64,000 bases of DNA from Polymorphospora lycopeni. Its GTDB lineage: Bacteria > Actinomycetota > Actinomycetes > Mycobacteriales > Micromonosporaceae. Below are positions 46,145 to 57,790 of the stretch, one piece after another. The translations under genes and the position numbers were made by a program. The stretch is taken from NCBI RefSeq assembly GCF_042237075.1, contig NZ_JBCGDC010000028.1, positions 1 to 64,000 of the forward strand. Reading direction: 5' to 3'. Each line of letters starts with the position of its first letter. Positions within the stretch are counted from its first letter, which is position 1. The notes below the pieces were generated by a model. The model was not told the origin of the DNA. It did not search any database and saw nothing but the letters and a program-made list of their open reading frames with translations.

Positions 46145-46262
46145 GCCGTCTTCCTCTTGTTCGCGACTGCGGGGCTCCGCTGCGCTGCACTCCTCGCGCT
46201 CACAGCACCAGCCCTTCGTTCGCGACTGCGGGGCTCCGCTGCGCTGCACTCCTCGCGCTCAC
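46141..46262 (-). repeat. Array C: two 59-bp mini-ORFs linked by GTGA/ATGA overlaps
   Basis: Two 59-bp copies (period from 46160 to 46219) lie between ftsB and the DUF501 gene. On the minus strand the ftsB stop overlaps GTG 46262, opening a 20-residue frame (MSARSAAQRSPAVAN + EGLVL). Its stop overlaps GTG 46203, opening a second (MSARSAAQRSPAVAN + KRKTA), and that stop overlaps the ATG 46144 start of DUF501. Units differ only in the last residues. Period 59 leaves remainder 2 modulo 3, as in arrays A and B, which is what 4-bp overlaps require. Confidence 0.88.
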
Positions 46263-47071
46263 GGGTGCTGGCCTTCGTCGTTCGCCGCCTGGATGCTCGC
46301 CCACAGCGTGTCGTACCAGGGTGCGGGGTCTTCGGGCGGGCCGGCCGGCTCGACGCCGGCGTCCCGGGCCGCCCCCTCGGGATCGGTCAGGACGACCATC
46401 GGCACCTCACCCGGCATGACCATGTAGAACCGCTTCCTGGCCTCGGTCTTGACGTATTCCGGGTCCTGCCACAGCTCGGCCCGCTCGGCGAGTTCGTCGA
46501 TGTGCTCGCGCTGGGCCGCCTGCGCCGCCTCGATCCGGGCGATGTCGGACTGCTGGCTGAGGTAGAGGCGTACCGGATAGGTGTAGGCCAGGGCGAGCGC
46601 GACGAGGACCGCGATCAGGACCGTCGCCCGGCCGGTGATCCGGCGCGGCTGTGGTGCGGTGGTGCGCTTGGCGGCACCGCCGGCGGCGGCCCGCCGGGCG
46701 GCGGCCGGCCGNNNNNNNNNNNNNNNNNNNNNNNNNNNNNNNNNNNNNNNNNNNNNNNNNNNNNNNNNNNNNNNNNNNNNNNNNNNNNNNNNNNNNNNNN
46801 NNNNNNNNNNNNNNNNNNNNNNNNNNNNNNNNNNNNNNNNNNNNNNNNNNNNNNNNNNNNNNNNNNNNNNNNNNNNNNNNNNCCGGCTGGCCGAGCGCGG
46901 CCCGTCGGTGGTCCGGCCGGTTCCCGGCGTACGGCCGGATCCGCCCCGCGCGTCGACGCGTACGCCGAAGTCACGGGCGGCCGGCCGGCCGGTGCGGCGG
47001 GTCGTGCCCCGGCCCGGTTGGCCCGGCCGGCGGGCCGGGCCCTGACCGCTTGGTGTGCGGCGCTGCGCCAT
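46259..47071 (-). CDS. Septum formation initiator FtsB/DivIC family protein, interrupted by an assembly gap
   Basis: About 270 residues if the gap length is right. The N-terminal ~60 residues are cytoplasmic, Arg/Gly/Pro-rich. After the N gap, more basic sequence leads to one membrane helix (ATVLIAVLVALALAYTYPV) and a coiled coil (SQQSDIARIEAAQAAQREHIDELAERAELWQDPEYVKTEARKRFYMVMPGE), the FtsB/DivIC pattern. It probably stabilises the FtsL/FtsQ divisome subcomplex. The start at 47071 follows a G-rich SD-like stretch. Its stop opens array C. Confidence 0.85.
   Translation of the reverse strand: MAQRRTPSGQGPARRPGQPGRGTTRRTGRPAARDFGVRVDARGGSGRTPGTGRTTDGPRSASRXXXXXXXXXXXXXXXXXXXXXXXXXXXXXXXXXXXXXXXXXXXXXXXXXXXXXXXXXRPAAARRAAAGGAAKRTTAPQPRRITGRATVLIAVLVALALAYTYPVRLYLSQQSDIARIEAAQAAQREHIDELAERAELWQDPEYVKTEARKRFYMVMPGEVPMVVLTDPEGAARDAGVEPAGPPEDPAPWYDTLWASIQAANDEGQHP
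46712..46882. other. Run of 171 N (assembly gap)
   Basis: 171 undetermined bases interrupt the ftsB-like gene. The length is a multiple of three and the frame continues on both sides, so the gap may be sized correctly. The flanks are GGCCGGCCG-rich and repetitive, which likely defeated assembly. Confidence 0.95.
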
Positions 47072-47163
47072 CGTCGCGCCCCCTCCCCGAGGTGCTCCGT
47101 GACCCCGTGGTCGTGGCCGGCTACCCGCCGGCACCCGCCACGACCACGGGGATCGACGGGATG

Positions 47164-48447
47164 CTACGCAGAACGGTATCGCGGGAACGCGCCGGCTCCG
47201 GCGTAGCGCGCCGCGTCCGCCAGCTCCTCCTCGATCCGCAGGAGCTGGTTGTACTTCGCGACCCGCTCGGAACGGGCCGGTGCGCCGGTCTTGATCTGGC
47301 CGCTGCCGGTGGCCACCGCCAGGTCGGCGATCGTGGTGTCCTCGGTCTCGCCGGAGCGGTGGCTCATCATGGTCCGGAAACCGTTGCGGTGGGCCAGTTC
47401 GACCGCGTCGAAGGTCTCGGTCAGCGAACCGATCTGGTTGACCTTGACCAGCACCGCGTTGGCGGCGCTCTCCGCGATGCCCCGGGCGATGCGCTGCGGG
47501 TTGGTGACGAAGAGGTCGTCGCCGACGATCTGCAGCTTGCTGCCGAGCGATGCGGTCATCGCCGACCAGCCGGCCCAGTCGTCCTCGGCCAGCGGGTCCT
47601 CGATCGACACGATCGGGTACGCCTCGGCCAGCTTCGCGTAGTAGTTGACCATCTCGTCGGCGCTCTTCTGGGCGCTCTCGAAGACGTACGACCCGTCCTT
47701 GTAGAACTCGGTCGCGGCGACGTCGAGCGCCAGCACGATGTCGGTGCCGAGCTGGTAGCCGGCGGCCTGCACCGCCTCGGCGATCAGGTCGAGGGCGGCG
47801 GCGTTGGACGGCAGGTCGGGCGCGAAGCCACCCTCGTCGCCGAGCCCGGTGGACAGGCCCTTCTTCTTCAGGACGGCCTTGAGGGCGTGGTAGACCTCGG
47901 CGCCGGACCGCAGCGCGTCGCGGAAGGTCGGCGCGCCGATCGGGGCGATCATGAACTCCTGCACGTCGACGTTGGAGTCGGCGTGTGCCCCACCGTTGAG
48001 GATGTTCATCATCGGCACCGGCAGCAGGTGGGCGTTGGGGCCGCCCAGGTAGCGGAAGAGGCTCAGCTCGGCGCTGCTGGCCGCCGCCTTCGCCACGGCC
48101 AGCGACACGCCCAGGATCGCGTTCGCGCCCAGCTCCGACTTGTCGGCGGTGCCGTCGATGTCGAGCAGCTTCTGGTCGATCAGCCGCTGCTCGCTGGCCT
48201 CGTAGCCGAGGAGCTGCTCGACGATGCGGTCCTCGATGTTGGCGACCGCGTTCTCGACGCCCTTGCCGTTGTAGCGGTCCTTCACGCCGTCGCGCAGCTC
48301 TACCGCCTCGAACGCGCCGGTGGACGCGCCGGACGGCACGGCGGCGCGGGCGATCGTGCCGTCGTCCAGCCCGATCTCGACTTCGACGGTCGGGTTGCCG
48401 CGCGAGTCGAGAATCTCCCGGGCGACGATCCCCTCGATGGTGGCCAC
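47164..48447 (-). CDS. eno: Enolase
   Basis: 427 residues from GTG 48447, with GAGGAGCGACC upstream; the frame to 48501 and beyond is not needed. Dehydrates 2-phosphoglycerate to phosphoenolpyruvate. The N-terminal IVAREILDSRGNPTVEVEI, metal-binding SIEDPLAEDDW and LQIVGDDLFVTNP, catalytic Lys in VLVKVNQIGSLTET, and MMSHRSGETEDTTIADLAVA are intact. PEP carboxylase, using its product, lies at 61 kb. Confidence 0.97.
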   Translation of the reverse strand: MATIEGIVAREILDSRGNPTVEVEIGLDDGTIARAAVPSGASTGAFEAVELRDGVKDRYNGKGVENAVANIEDRIVEQLLGYEASEQRLIDQKLLDIDGTADKSELGANAILGVSLAVAKAAASSAELSLFRYLGGPNAHLLPVPMMNILNGGAHADSNVDVQEFMIAPIGAPTFRDALRSGAEVYHALKAVLKKKGLSTGLGDEGGFAPDLPSNAAALDLIAEAVQAAGYQLGTDIVLALDVAATEFYKDGSYVFESAQKSADEMVNYYAKLAEAYPIVSIEDPLAEDDWAGWSAMTASLGSKLQIVGDDLFVTNPQRIARGIAESAANAVLVKVNQIGSLTETFDAVELAHRNGFRTMMSHRSGETEDTTIADLAVATGSGQIKTGAPARSERVAKYNQLLRIEEELADAARYAGAGAFPRYRSA

Positions 48448-48787
48448 TGTGGTCGCTCCTCGTTGTCGGGTTCCTACGAGTCCCCTGGGCCGCTTCGGCA
48501 CGGCCGGGGCTTACCGGTCGGGCCGCGACGGTGCGGCTGAGCCTACTTTCCCGCCACGGCGGCACGGCCTGGCAGCGTCCGGCCGTTGCGGTCGGCTCTG
48601 CGGCCCGGGACAGCGTGGCTGGGCGTTCACAGGCAGCGTATCGGGCGTCGGTTGGCGGCCGGGCGTCGCCTCCGGGGCCGCGGGTACGCAACCCGCATGA
48701 GTCAGCTTTCCGACATTTAGCCACCAGGGTCACATATTGCGGGAACCGGTTTGCGCGGACTTCACCCCATCGGCAAGGCTGGGGGCC
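48448..48787. other. Divergent promoter region between eno and a lipoprotein gene
   Basis: About 340 bp. No supported gene. The stretch from about 48695 to 48745 (CATGAGTCAGC...ACATTTAGCC...TCACATATTGCGG) is AT-richer than its surroundings and probably holds the lipoprotein promoter. No clear operator found. Confidence 0.5.
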
Positions 48788-49480
48788 ATGTCGGCCCACC
48801 CGTCCCTGCCCCGCGTCCTCGTGGGATCGCTAGTCGCCGTGATGCTGCTCTCCGGGTGCCAGACGCTGGGCGACGCCGGGCAGGTGATCGACCGCGCCGA
48901 GCTGGTGAACGACCTCGCCGCCCGGCTCGACCGGTCCACCGAGCTGACGTACTCGGCCGACTACCAGATCGCCGGCGGCCAGACGGCGAGCATCGTCCAG
49001 GCACAGAAGCCGGTCCGGGCCGCCTACACCTATCCCGGCGGCAAGCTCACTGTCACCGACGAGGCGACCGTCATCTGCGTCACCGAGGACCGCACCACCT
49101 GCACCATCACGCCCCCGCCGTCACCGAGCGCCAAGCCCGCCATCACGGTCTTCCAGAACGCGGGCAACCAGGGGCTGGTCACCCCGACCATGGTGATCAA
49201 CATGCTGACCACGGCCGCGCTCGACCCGGACGCGGTCATCGAGCAGACCGACACCACGGTCGCCGGCCGGCACGCCACCTGCGTCAAGGTCGGCGAGGTG
49301 GCCGCGTCGGACTTCACCGCCTGCGTCACCACCGAGGGCGTCCTCGGCAGTTTCCGCGGGGTGGTCGAGGGCAAGCCGGTCGAACTCGCGATGAGCCGGC
49401 TGCGCGACGCGGTCGACCCGGACGCCTTCGAGGTGCCCGCCGAGGCCACTGTCGTCGACCGGCGCGCCGGCCACCCATGA
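48788..49480 (+). CDS. Secreted lipoprotein (paralogue B)
   Basis: 230 residues from ATG 48788. The signal peptide ends in the clear lipobox LLSGC (VGSLVAVMLLSGCQTL). The mature protein resembles the lipoprotein at 44866: RAELVNDLAARLDRSTELTYSADYQI against AGVLSEFSDRLGKAAGLTYTAEYRI, and FTACVTTEGVLGSF against FSVCVTESGVLAAF. It has the same Cys pattern. Its stop overlaps the nudC start (ATGA), suggesting cotranscription. Function unknown. Confidence 0.82.
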   Translation: MSAHPSLPRVLVGSLVAVMLLSGCQTLGDAGQVIDRAELVNDLAARLDRSTELTYSADYQIAGGQTASIVQAQKPVRAAYTYPGGKLTVTDEATVICVTEDRTTCTITPPPSPSAKPAITVFQNAGNQGLVTPTMVINMLTTAALDPDAVIEQTDTTVAGRHATCVKVGEVAASDFTACVTTEGVLGSFRGVVEGKPVELAMSRLRDAVDPDAFEVPAEATVVDRRAGHP

Positions 49481-50415
49481 CCGTGCCGCCGCCACGCCCG
49501 CCGGTCGGGTCCGTGGTGCGTGGGCGGTTCGTCCCCGACGCCCTGGGCACCGGTCCCGCCCTGCCGGACGATCTCTGCCTGCTGGTCGACGGCCGGAAGC
49601 TGCTGGTCGGCGCGACGGGCGGGTTTCCCGCCGTACGCGACCTGCCCGCCGGCACCGAGTGGATCCCGCTCGGCACCCTCGACGGCGCCCGGGTCTGGGC
49701 CGGCGTGCCGACCGGGTCCGAAACCGCCCCGGCCGCCCACCCCCCGACCACCGGCACCGGCCGGGACAGCGCCCGCCCCGAGCCCGCCGGGGACGGCCTC
49801 GGTCACTGGCTGGGCTGGCCGGCGCTCGCCGCCGAACTGGGCGAGCCCTACGCCGCACTCGCCAGCCGGGCGCTGCAGGTGATGACCTGGCGGCGCACCC
49901 ACCGGTTCTGCGGCGCCTGCGCGACCGAACTGGCCGACGTGCCCGGCGAGCACGCACGCCGCTGCCCGTCCTGCTCGCTCTACGTGCCGATGCAACTCTC
50001 CCCCGCCATCCTGGCCGCGATCCGAAGGCCCGGCCCGGCCGGCGGTGCCGACGAACTGCTGCTGGTCCGGCACACGTACGGGCCGACCGACATCTGGGCG
50101 CTGGTCGCCGGGTTCGTCGAGGCCGGCGAGTCGCTCGAAGAGGCGGTGCACCGGGAGGTCGGCGAGGAGGTCGGACTCACCGTCGACCGGGTCACCTACT
50201 TCGGCAGCCAGCCGTGGGCGATGTCCGGTCCCGGGGTGGTGCTCGCCGGCTTCCACGCGGTCTGCGCCGCCGACGCCGAACCGGTCGTCGACGGCACCGA
50301 ACTCGCCGACGCCCGCTGGTTCCCGCTCGACCGGCTGCCGGCGGAGATCCCGCCGGCGTACTCGATCTCCCGCTGGCTGATCGACGACGCCATCAGGCGG
50401 CCAAGATCCGCGTGA
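49477..50415 (+). CDS. nudC: NAD(H) diphosphatase NudC
   Basis: 312 residues from ATG 49477. The NudC layout is complete: an N-terminal domain, a zinc ribbon (FCGACATELADVPGEHARRCPSC) and a Nudix domain with box GFVEAGESLEEAVHREVGEEVGL. The SQPWAM sequence after the box is the NADH-specific SQPWPFP-type motif. The enzyme cleaves NAD(H) to NMN(H) and AMP and can remove NAD caps from RNA. The last codons and TGA lie within the palindromic repeat at 50401. Confidence 0.93.
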   Translation: MTVPPPRPPVGSVVRGRFVPDALGTGPALPDDLCLLVDGRKLLVGATGGFPAVRDLPAGTEWIPLGTLDGARVWAGVPTGSETAPAAHPPTTGTGRDSARPEPAGDGLGHWLGWPALAAELGEPYAALASRALQVMTWRRTHRFCGACATELADVPGEHARRCPSCSLYVPMQLSPAILAAIRRPGPAGGADELLLVRHTYGPTDIWALVAGFVEAGESLEEAVHREVGEEVGLTVDRVTYFGSQPWAMSGPGVVLAGFHAVCAADAEPVVDGTELADARWFPLDRLPAEIPPAYSISRWLIDDAIRRPRSA

Positions 50416-50482
50416 TCAGGGAGTTCGTACCCCGACACGCCGGCGACACGCTCGATTCGATCCCTGATCACGCGGATCTTGG
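50401..50482. repeat. Palindromic repeat, copy 2, at the nudC/DUF885 junction
   Basis: Perfect 22-bp arms (50401-50422 and 50461-50482, starting CCAAGATCCGCGTGATCAGG) flank a 38-nt centre with ACACGCCGGCGACAC, the reverse complement of the type of centre seen in copies 1 and 3. One arm contains the nudC stop codon. It separates convergent genes and could end both transcripts. Confidence 0.85.
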
Positions 50483-50488
50483 GTGGAG

Positions 50489-52096
50489 TCAGAGGTCCAG
50501 CAGGGTGCGGAGGTGGCGGGGTGGGGGCGAGCCGTGCGCGAGCATCGCGTCGTGCCACTCGCGCCGGGTCCGGCCGGCCGGCCGCCGCGCGCCGATCTCG
50601 GCGACCTCGGTGTAGCCGACGAAGTACGTCGAGAGCTGGGTCGAGGTGAGCAGGGCCCGCCGCCACTTGCCGGCCGCCTCGCCCTCCTCCTGGAATCCCG
50701 GCCCGGTCATCAGCGCCATCCCGTCGGCCTCGGACAGGTCCTCGCAGTGCACGAGCTGGTCGAGGATCGCGTTGATCGACATCCGCAGCCGCATCTTGAG
50801 CTGCTGGAGCCGCACCGGCAGGCCGCCGTACCCGAGTTCGGTCATCACCTGCTCGGCGTAGACCGCCCAGCCCTCCACGAACGGACCCGACCAGCCGAGC
50901 GCCCGGACCCGGGTCGTGCCACGGAACCGCCGGGCGTGGGCCAGTTGCAGGAAGTGGCCGGGCATCGCCTCGTGGACGGTCAGGTTCTCGATCATGTGGT
51001 TGTTGTATTCGCGGTAGAACGACTCGACCCGCTCCGCCGGCCAGTCCGACGGTGGGGGCGCGATGCAGTAGAGGGTCGGCACGTCGGCGGTCTCCAGCGG
51101 GCCGGGCGGGTCGCAGTACGCGACCGCGACGCCCCGGGCGAACTCCGGCATCAACTGGATGACGCACGGATCGGTGACCGGCGACACCACGTCGTGACCG
51201 GCAACGAACTCGGTCGTCGCGGCCAGCGACCGGGCCGCCGCGGCCACGATCGACGCGTCGTCGGGGTGCTCGGCGCCGAGTCGGTCCAGGGCCCGCCGTA
51301 CGGTCTCGTCGGTGGCCGGCCCACCGACCAGCTCGGCCGCTGCCGCGCGCAACTCCTCCCCCGCCTCCGCCAGGTGGGCCCGCGCCCGGCGCAGCACCTC
51401 GGCGGCGGGCAGCTCGGTGTCGAGGGTGTGCCAGAGCCGGGCCTCCCACAGCCGCCGGCCGAGCCGCGGATCGCGGCCCGGACCGCGGTCGACCCGGAGC
51501 CAGGCGGAGAAGTCCTCCAGCGCGGTGACCGCGTCGCGGGCGACCGGTTCCAGCCGGTCGCGCAGGCCGGGCGCCTGGTCGAGCAGCGCCGGCAGCTCGT
51601 CGCGGACCAGCGCCGCCGTGCCGGCGAACTGGCCGGCGGCGGTCTCGGCGTGGATACGCGGCACGTCCCGCAGGGTCGCCCGGGCCGTCGCGAGGGCGTC
51701 GGGTACGGCGGCGAGCCGGCCGGCGAGGCTCGCCAGCCGTACGTCGACCGGGGCGAACGGGCGGGCCAGCAGCGCGTAGAGCAGCGGCCCGGGGTTGTGC
51801 TTCAGCGGGTCCCACTCGTGGGTGCGTACCTCGGTCAGTTCGAACGTCTGGCGCTCGACGAGGGCGGTCAGGATGGCGTGGTCGACCTGTTCCTGCCGGT
51901 CGAGGGGGTCGACGTCGACCTCGGCGAGCGCGTTGCCGGCCTCGCGCAGCATGGCGAGCCGGGCGGCGACACCGTCGGTGGACAGGTCGGGCAGCCGGTC
52001 GTCGGCCCGATGGTCACCGGCGGACGAGGCGAGGGCGGGGTCACTGTCGAGGAGCGCTTCGACGATCCGGTCGGCGAGCGGAGCGAACTGCGGCAT
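50489..52096 (-). CDS. DUF885 zinc peptidase-like protein
   Basis: 535 residues. The metal-binding HEAMPGH motif (in LTVHEAMPGHFLQLAHA) is present, with the second-ligand region EGWAVYAEQVM, as in the DUF885/M32-like peptidase family. The N-terminal half is helical. Substrate unknown; related proteins act as cytosolic carboxypeptidases or dipeptidases. ATG 52096. Confidence 0.87.
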   Translation of the reverse strand: MPQFAPLADRIVEALLDSDPALASSAGDHRADDRLPDLSTDGVAARLAMLREAGNALAEVDVDPLDRQEQVDHAILTALVERQTFELTEVRTHEWDPLKHNPGPLLYALLARPFAPVDVRLASLAGRLAAVPDALATARATLRDVPRIHAETAAGQFAGTAALVRDELPALLDQAPGLRDRLEPVARDAVTALEDFSAWLRVDRGPGRDPRLGRRLWEARLWHTLDTELPAAEVLRRARAHLAEAGEELRAAAAELVGGPATDETVRRALDRLGAEHPDDASIVAAAARSLAATTEFVAGHDVVSPVTDPCVIQLMPEFARGVAVAYCDPPGPLETADVPTLYCIAPPPSDWPAERVESFYREYNNHMIENLTVHEAMPGHFLQLAHARRFRGTTRVRALGWSGPFVEGWAVYAEQVMTELGYGGLPVRLQQLKMRLRMSINAILDQLVHCEDLSEADGMALMTGPGFQEEGEAAGKWRRALLTSTQLSTYFVGYTEVAEIGARRPAGRTRREWHDAMLAHGSPPPRHLRTLLDL

Positions 52097-52138
52097 CCCG
52101 CCAACCTACGACAACCGCCGCGTGCCCCGCCGCCCTCC

Positions 52139-52205
52139 ACGATCCCCGTGATCAGGGAGCTGTTCGGACGGGTCGCCGGCGTGTCGCGGCCCCGGCCCGA
52201 TCAGA
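52139..52205. repeat. Palindromic repeat, copy 3, decayed
   Basis: The left arm ACGATCCCCGTGATCAGGGA and centre GGGTCGCCGGCGTGTCG match the family at 28295 and 50401. The right arm is reduced to a partial match (CCCGATCAGACGG), which includes the mazG stop codon. This looks like a decayed copy overlapping the end of mazG. Confidence 0.65.
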
Positions 52206-53205
52206 CGGAACCCTCGGCGGCGCGTACCGCCTCGGCGTAGGCGAGCGCCGTCCGGCGCAGGGCCGCCTCCGCGTCCAGCCCCTCGGCCCGCGCCCGCGCC
52301 ACGATCGCCAGCAGTTCCACTCCCAGGCCGTGCTCGGCGACCGACGCGTCCGGCGCCTCCGCCTCGGCGGCGGGCTCGGGGACCGGGCCACCGGTCGGCA
52401 GCGGCACCGCGACGCCGGCCCGTTCCGCCCGTTGCAGGATCTTCGCGGCCAGGGCCAGCGCCGGCTGGGCGAGCGCGATCCCGTCCATGGCCGAACCACG
52501 GGCCTTCTCCGCCCGCTTGATCTGCTCCCAGTTGTCGACGATCTCGTCGATGTCCTCGACCGTGCGGCCGGCGAAGACGTGCGGATTGCGGCGGATCATC
52601 TTCTCCACCAGGCCGCCGGCCACGTCGTCGACGTTCCACCTCTCGCCCTCGGGCCGCTCCTGCGCGAGCCGGGCGTGCAGCACCACCTGGAGCAGGACGT
52701 CGCCCAGCTCCTCGCGCAACGCGTCCAGGTCACCGGCCTCGATCGCGTCGTACGCCTCGTAGCACTCCTCGAGCAGGAACTGGGCCAGGCTGGCATGCGT
52801 CTGCGCCCGCTTCCACGGGTCGCCGCCTGGTGACGCCAGCCGGTCCATCACGGCCACCGCGTCCAGCAGCCGGGCCCCGGGCGGGTCCCACGAGCCGTAC
52901 ATCAGCTCCAGCTCGGCCAGGCCGGGTTCGCGGACCAGGCGCAGCCCCAGCTCGCGGGCCAGCGCCTGGTCACCGGCCGGGCCGGCGAGCCAGACCACCG
53001 TACGGCCGGCACCGGCGACCGCCAGCAGGTCGGCCGCCGGGTCCTCGGTGACGGTGACCTCGGCGCCCGCCGCGCGCACCGCCGTGACCATCTCGCCGTC
53101 CGCCCCGGCGAAGACCGGATTGGCGCGTACGACGTCCCACGCCGCCGCCGTCAGCAGACCGGCCGGCAGGCGGGGCGAGGTGACCAGCAGTACGATCCGC
53201 GCCAT
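52201..53205 (-). CDS. mazG: Nucleoside triphosphate pyrophosphohydrolase MazG
   Basis: 334 residues, the long actinobacterial form. It removes pyrophosphate from damaged or excess NTPs. The N-terminal ~110 residues form an extra domain; the MazG domain follows with DPWKRAQTHASLAQFLLEECYEAYDAIEAGD and LREELGDVLLQVVLHARL, showing the EExxE and ELGD metal ligands. One MazG domain seems complete; the C-terminal region (KRAEKARGSAMDGIALAQPALALAAKI) is as in other family members. It follows the SurA-like gene by 4 bp. Confidence 0.92.
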   Translation of the reverse strand: MARIVLLVTSPRLPAGLLTAAAWDVVRANPVFAGADGEMVTAVRAAGAEVTVTEDPAADLLAVAGAGRTVVWLAGPAGDQALARELGLRLVREPGLAELELMYGSWDPPGARLLDAVAVMDRLASPGGDPWKRAQTHASLAQFLLEECYEAYDAIEAGDLDALREELGDVLLQVVLHARLAQERPEGERWNVDDVAGGLVEKMIRRNPHVFAGRTVEDIDEIVDNWEQIKRAEKARGSAMDGIALAQPALALAAKILQRAERAGVAVPLPTGGPVPEPAAEAEAPDASVAEHGLGVELLAIVARARAEGLDAEAALRRTALAYAEAVRAAEGSV

Positions 53206-53209
53206 GCGG

Positions 53210-53971
53210 TCAGCGGTTGATGACCGCGGGCTCGGCGGTCTTCGCCTCGAACGGCAGGATCACCAGCGGCTGCGGCTGCCCGTCGGGGCCCTGGAAGGTG
53301 ACCAGCGCGAGCTGGGCCGGGGCATACCGGGGGTTGACCGTCGCGTCGACCTTCCGCACCTGCGCGAAGACCTCGTCGCGCAGGCCGATGCTCTGCGACA
53401 GCGTCTGGCGGTCCTGCGTGCCGAGGGTGGCGACGAACTCCTCGAAGCTCGGCGCCGGGTCGCGGAAGCCGCCACCCTTCGCCAGCCGGTCGTAGACGTC
53501 GCGCAGGTCGGCCTCGCTCGGCTCGACCGGCTGCGAGGCGCCGACCAGCGCCTGCACGTAGCCCTCGTATTCGGCGAACCGCTGGGTGAACTCCGCGGTC
53601 GGCGGCAGCCGGAGCTGCTGCACGACCTGCTCGACCGCGATCGGGGTCGCGGTCAGGCCCTTCTCCCGGGCGAGCCCGCCGAGCACGTCGATGCCGAGCA
53701 GGGTCACCACGATGTCCTGCCGGGTGATCGGCAGGGTGACCTCGGTCGGGGTCGGCCCCTCGGTCTGCTCCGGCTGGGCGGCCCGCTGCTGCTCGATCAC
53801 GGCGGTCAACTGGTCGAGCGCGTCGTTGTAGAGCGCGTCGACCCGCTTCTCGGTGATGTGGCCGTCGCCGACGTACGCGGCGACGCCCGGCTGCGACCGG
53901 CAGGCGGTCATCCCGCCGAGTCCAAGGGCGGCAATGACTGCTATCGACACCAGACGACGGGCACGCTGCAT
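53210..53971 (-). CDS. SurA N-terminal domain lipoprotein
   Basis: 253 residues from ATG 53971. The signal peptide ends at a lipobox-like MTAC (IAVIAALGLGGMTACRS). The mature protein opens with the SurA/PrsA-type motif VAAYVGDGHITEKRVDALYNDAL, suggesting an extracytoplasmic folding factor or chaperone. No complete rotamase domain follows. In actinobacteria this protein usually lies between mazG and mfd, as here. Mfd's stop is 13 bp upstream, so the genes form an operon. Confidence 0.86.
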   Translation of the reverse strand: MQRARRLVSIAVIAALGLGGMTACRSQPGVAAYVGDGHITEKRVDALYNDALDQLTAVIEQQRAAQPEQTEGPTPTEVTLPITRQDIVVTLLGIDVLGGLAREKGLTATPIAVEQVVQQLRLPPTAEFTQRFAEYEGYVQALVGASQPVEPSEADLRDVYDRLAKGGGFRDPAPSFEEFVATLGTQDRQTLSQSIGLRDEVFAQVRKVDATVNPRYAPAQLALVTFQGPDGQPQPLVILPFEAKTAEPAVINR

Positions 53972-53984
53972 GGTCGACACTCTC

Positions 53985-57611
<3,627 letters not shown>

Positions 57612-57790
57612 GGGACGTCACTTCCTCGCGTGGCACGGGGAGGCACCGGATCGTGGAGGCACGCGCGAGCGCCCCCGCGCCCGGTAGGGGCGGGGGTCGA
57701 AGCGTGCCCGACCAGCCTATCCCCGCCGGATCCGGGACCGCCGCACGATAACCGCTTGCCCCGTGCCCGTACCTCTGATCGGCTTCCTCG

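Noticed and set aside
47072..48799. Fusion of the ftsB-like frame with sequence over enolase
   Set aside because: That part is antisense-frame noise over a complete enolase gene.
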